Shown here: piece by piece, positions 38,222-39,473 of the stretch | Layout of the letters: every line of letters begins with the position of its first letter | How positions within the stretch are numbered: position 1 is the stretch's first letter | DNA from: Pseudocolwellia sp. AS88 | Lineage (GTDB): Bacteria > Pseudomonadota > Gammaproteobacteria > Enterobacterales > Alteromonadaceae | Reading direction: 5' to 3' | Length of the DNA stretch: 39,473 nucleotides | Assembly (NCBI RefSeq): GCF_030551755.1 | Contig: NZ_JAUPEC010000032.1 | Location: 1 to 39,473, forward strand | Notes under the pieces: generated by a model | The model's database searches: none | Told to the model about the DNA's origin: nothing | What the model saw: the letters and a program-made list of their open reading frames with translations, nothing else | Made by a program: the position numbers and the translations under genes

Positions 38222-39106
38222 TTATTTTTTTAACGATAACTTATTACGCGTTTGATCTTTATTAGAAGTTACTGATTTTTTAGACGTGAATTTCAATTCT
38301 TTTGTATCGACTTTAGTGATTGTTTTCGATTCACCTTCAACATCTAAATCAATTCTTGGAGACGTCGTTTCTAATGCTGTTTTAGATGAACCTGCCACTG
38401 CAGAATTTATCTCATCCATTTCAGATGCTGAAAGATAACGCCACTCTCCACTTTTAAGATCGCCAAGCTCAACACTCATAATACGAGAACGTTTCAAAGT
38501 TAGTACTTCGTAATCTAAATATTCACACATACGACGGATTTGACGGTTCAATCCCTGTGTCAGAATAATCTTAAACGTGTATTTACTCTGTACATTAACG
38601 ATACAAGGCTTAGTAATAGTCCCTAAAATAGGCACACCTTTAGACATACGCTGAATAAACCGTTCACTTATCGGCTTATCCACACTAACAATATATTCTT
38701 TATCATGCGCATTTTCAGCTCTTAAAATCTTATTAACAATATCACCATCACTGGTTAAAAAGATTAAGCCTTCAGAAGGTTTATCTAAACGACCAATAGG
38801 GAATATTCTTTTTTTATGACCGATAGCCTCAATAATATTGCCGCGTACATGGGATTCAGTAGTACAAGTAATACCAACAGGTTTGTTATAAGCAATATAT
38901 ATACGATCTGATTTATTTTTAGCAACTTGTTCAACAATAAAACCATCAACACGTACTTCATCACTAGAAGCGACCTTAGTACCTAACTCTGGTATTTTAC
39001 CATTAATAGTCACTCGAGCTTTCTCGATAAGCTTATCCGCCTCACGTCTTGAGCAGAAACCAGAATCACTAATGTATTTATTGAGACGCTTTAGATCTTC
39101 AGACAC
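38222..39106 (-). CDS. rluF: 23S rRNA pseudouridine synthase RluF
   Basis: Converts uridine to pseudouridine in 23S rRNA (E. coli RluF acts at U2604, EC 5.4.99.21). The 294-residue protein has an N-terminal S4 RNA-binding domain (RLNKYISDSGFCSRREAD) and a catalytic domain with GRLDKPSEGLIFLT (catalytic Asp108), AHDKEYIV and GLNRQIRRMCEYLDYEV. The C-terminal tail from about 235 is Lys/Thr/Ser-rich and variable, as in E. coli. The frame opens at a TTG at 39112, but AAAGG lies 7 nt before the GTG at 39106 and only 1 nt before the TTG, so GTG is the likely start. Confidence 0.93.
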   Translation of the reverse strand: MSEDLKRLNKYISDSGFCSRREADKLIEKARVTINGKIPELGTKVASSDEVRVDGFIVEQVAKNKSDRIYIAYNKPVGITCTTESHVRGNIIEAIGHKKRIFPIGRLDKPSEGLIFLTSDGDIVNKILRAENAHDKEYIVSVDKPISERFIQRMSKGVPILGTITKPCIVNVQSKYTFKIILTQGLNRQIRRMCEYLDYEVLTLKRSRIMSVELGDLKSGEWRYLSASEMDEINSAVAGSSKTALETTSPRIDLDVEGESKTITKVDTKELKFTSKKSVTSNKDQTRNKLSLKK

Positions 39107-39200
39107 AAACAAACCTTTAAAAAATTATCAAAAACATATTATACATCAGTTCCTACATAAGTAGAGAAAGTTATAAATCATCATTAAAAGAATATTAGGA

Positions 39201-39305
39201 ATGAAGTACATGGATGTAAAGAGTGAGAATAACGCAGGAGCAGTTGTCGAGATATACAAGAGCGACGACCAGTTAACGCGCACGAATATGCTTATTTATA
39301 AATGA
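39201..39305 (+). CDS. Possible small ORF, 34 residues
   Basis: ATG to TGA frame encoding 34 residues, charged and polar, beginning MKYMDVKSENNAG. An AGGA lies 9 nt before the second in-frame ATG (39210). The segment 39233-39285 is clearly richer in G and C than its surroundings. No homologue is recognised; it may be spurious or a remnant. Confidence 0.2.
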   Translation: MKYMDVKSENNAGAVVEIYKSDDQLTRTNMLIYK

Positions 39306-39361
39306 AGAACAACAATCACTTTTAACCAACCTAGTCATTGCCTCCAATTTATTTTACCCAC

Positions 39362-39392
39362 AAAAAAAGGCTATCCGTTAGGATAGCCTTTT
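39362..39392 (-). terminator. Intrinsic terminator of the rRNA operon
   Basis: Perfect 12-bp stem AAAAGGCTATCC (39365-39376) / GGATAGCCTTTT (39381-39392), loop GTTA. A seven-A run at 39362-39368 gives U residues on the minus-strand transcript. It lies just after the 5S rRNA. Confidence 0.92.
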
Positions 39393-39404
39393 CTTTGAAT
39401 TAGA

Positions 39405-39473
39405 AGCCTAGCAATGTCCTACTCTCACATGGGAACTCCCACACTACCATCGGCGCTACTGCGTTTCACTTCT
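39405..39473 (-). rRNA. rrf: 5S ribosomal RNA, 3' part (partial)
   Basis: The reverse complement reads AGAAGTGAAACGC...GCGCCGATGGTAGTGTGGGA...GAGAGTAGGACATTGCTAGGC, the conserved 3' half of gammaproteobacterial 5S rRNA. About 69 nt are inside the window; the 5' part and the rest of the rRNA operon lie beyond the right edge. The exact 3' end may differ by one or two bases. Confidence 0.95.

Larger units (their letters stand above)
39107..39404. other. Gap between rluF and the rRNA operon
   Basis: About 300 bp. It holds the rRNA terminator (39365-39392) and, on the plus strand, a GC-richer 34-codon frame (39201-39305). Otherwise it is AT-rich with nothing recognisable. Confidence 0.5.

Overview
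The window looks like chromosomal DNA of a marine gammaproteobacterium of the order Alteromonadales, most likely Colwellia-like. The evidence is the AT-rich composition, the TonB-dependent receptor beside alginate lyases, the gammaproteobacterial housekeeping set (SSB, PssA, FadH, UvrA, RluF) and a 162-bp palindromic repeat of a kind I recall from this group. This placement is inference from gene content, not from a phylogeny.

Layout. (1) 1-3846, minus: the N-terminal 1282 residues of a giant surface adhesin (DUF4347, glycine-rich region, then 111-residue calcium-type repeats) that runs off the left edge. (2) 4517-6885, plus: a degenerate NRAMP-fold transporter and a class I mannose-6-phosphate isomerase. 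(3) 7005-23226, all minus: an alginate catabolism region. It holds two PL7 alginate lyase lipoproteins, a PL17 oligoalginate lyase, a PL6 alginate lyase, a TonB-dependent receptor, a complete TRAP transporter (P, Q, M), a gluconokinase-family kinase, an RbsD/FucU-family mutarotase and an SDR that is probably the DEH reductase. (4) 23882-34255: housekeeping genes ssb, a hotdog thioesterase, pssA, fadH, a GreA/B-tail-like protein, a YajR-like MFS transporter and uvrA. (5) 34609-38169, plus: a split membrane/spermidine-synthase-like pair and propionyl-CoA synthetase. (6) 38222-39473, minus: rluF and the 3' end of an rRNA operon (terminator plus partial 5S rRNA).

How the alginate genes may work together. 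PL6 and PL7 enzymes cut polymer outside the cell or at its surface. The TonB receptor takes oligomers across the outer membrane. PL17 releases the unsaturated monomer (DEH), the TRAP system may import monomer or a related uronate, and the SDR reduces DEH to KDG. KdgF, KDG kinase and KDPG aldolase are not in the window. In their place are a gluconokinase-like kinase and an RbsD/FucU protein, whose roles here are open. The two PL7 paralogues differ at the QIH/QVH specificity position, which suggests divided substrate preference.

The most unusual items are the non-canonical NRAMP-like protein next to ManA, the RbsD/FucU-SDR pair and gluconokinase-TRAP unit in an alginate locus, palindrome clusters upstream of the TonB receptor, repeated LacI-type boxes upstream of PL6, a FadR-type operator upstream of fadH, the 162-bp palindromic MITE-like element, and an inverted repeat that could sequester the thioesterase ribosome binding site.
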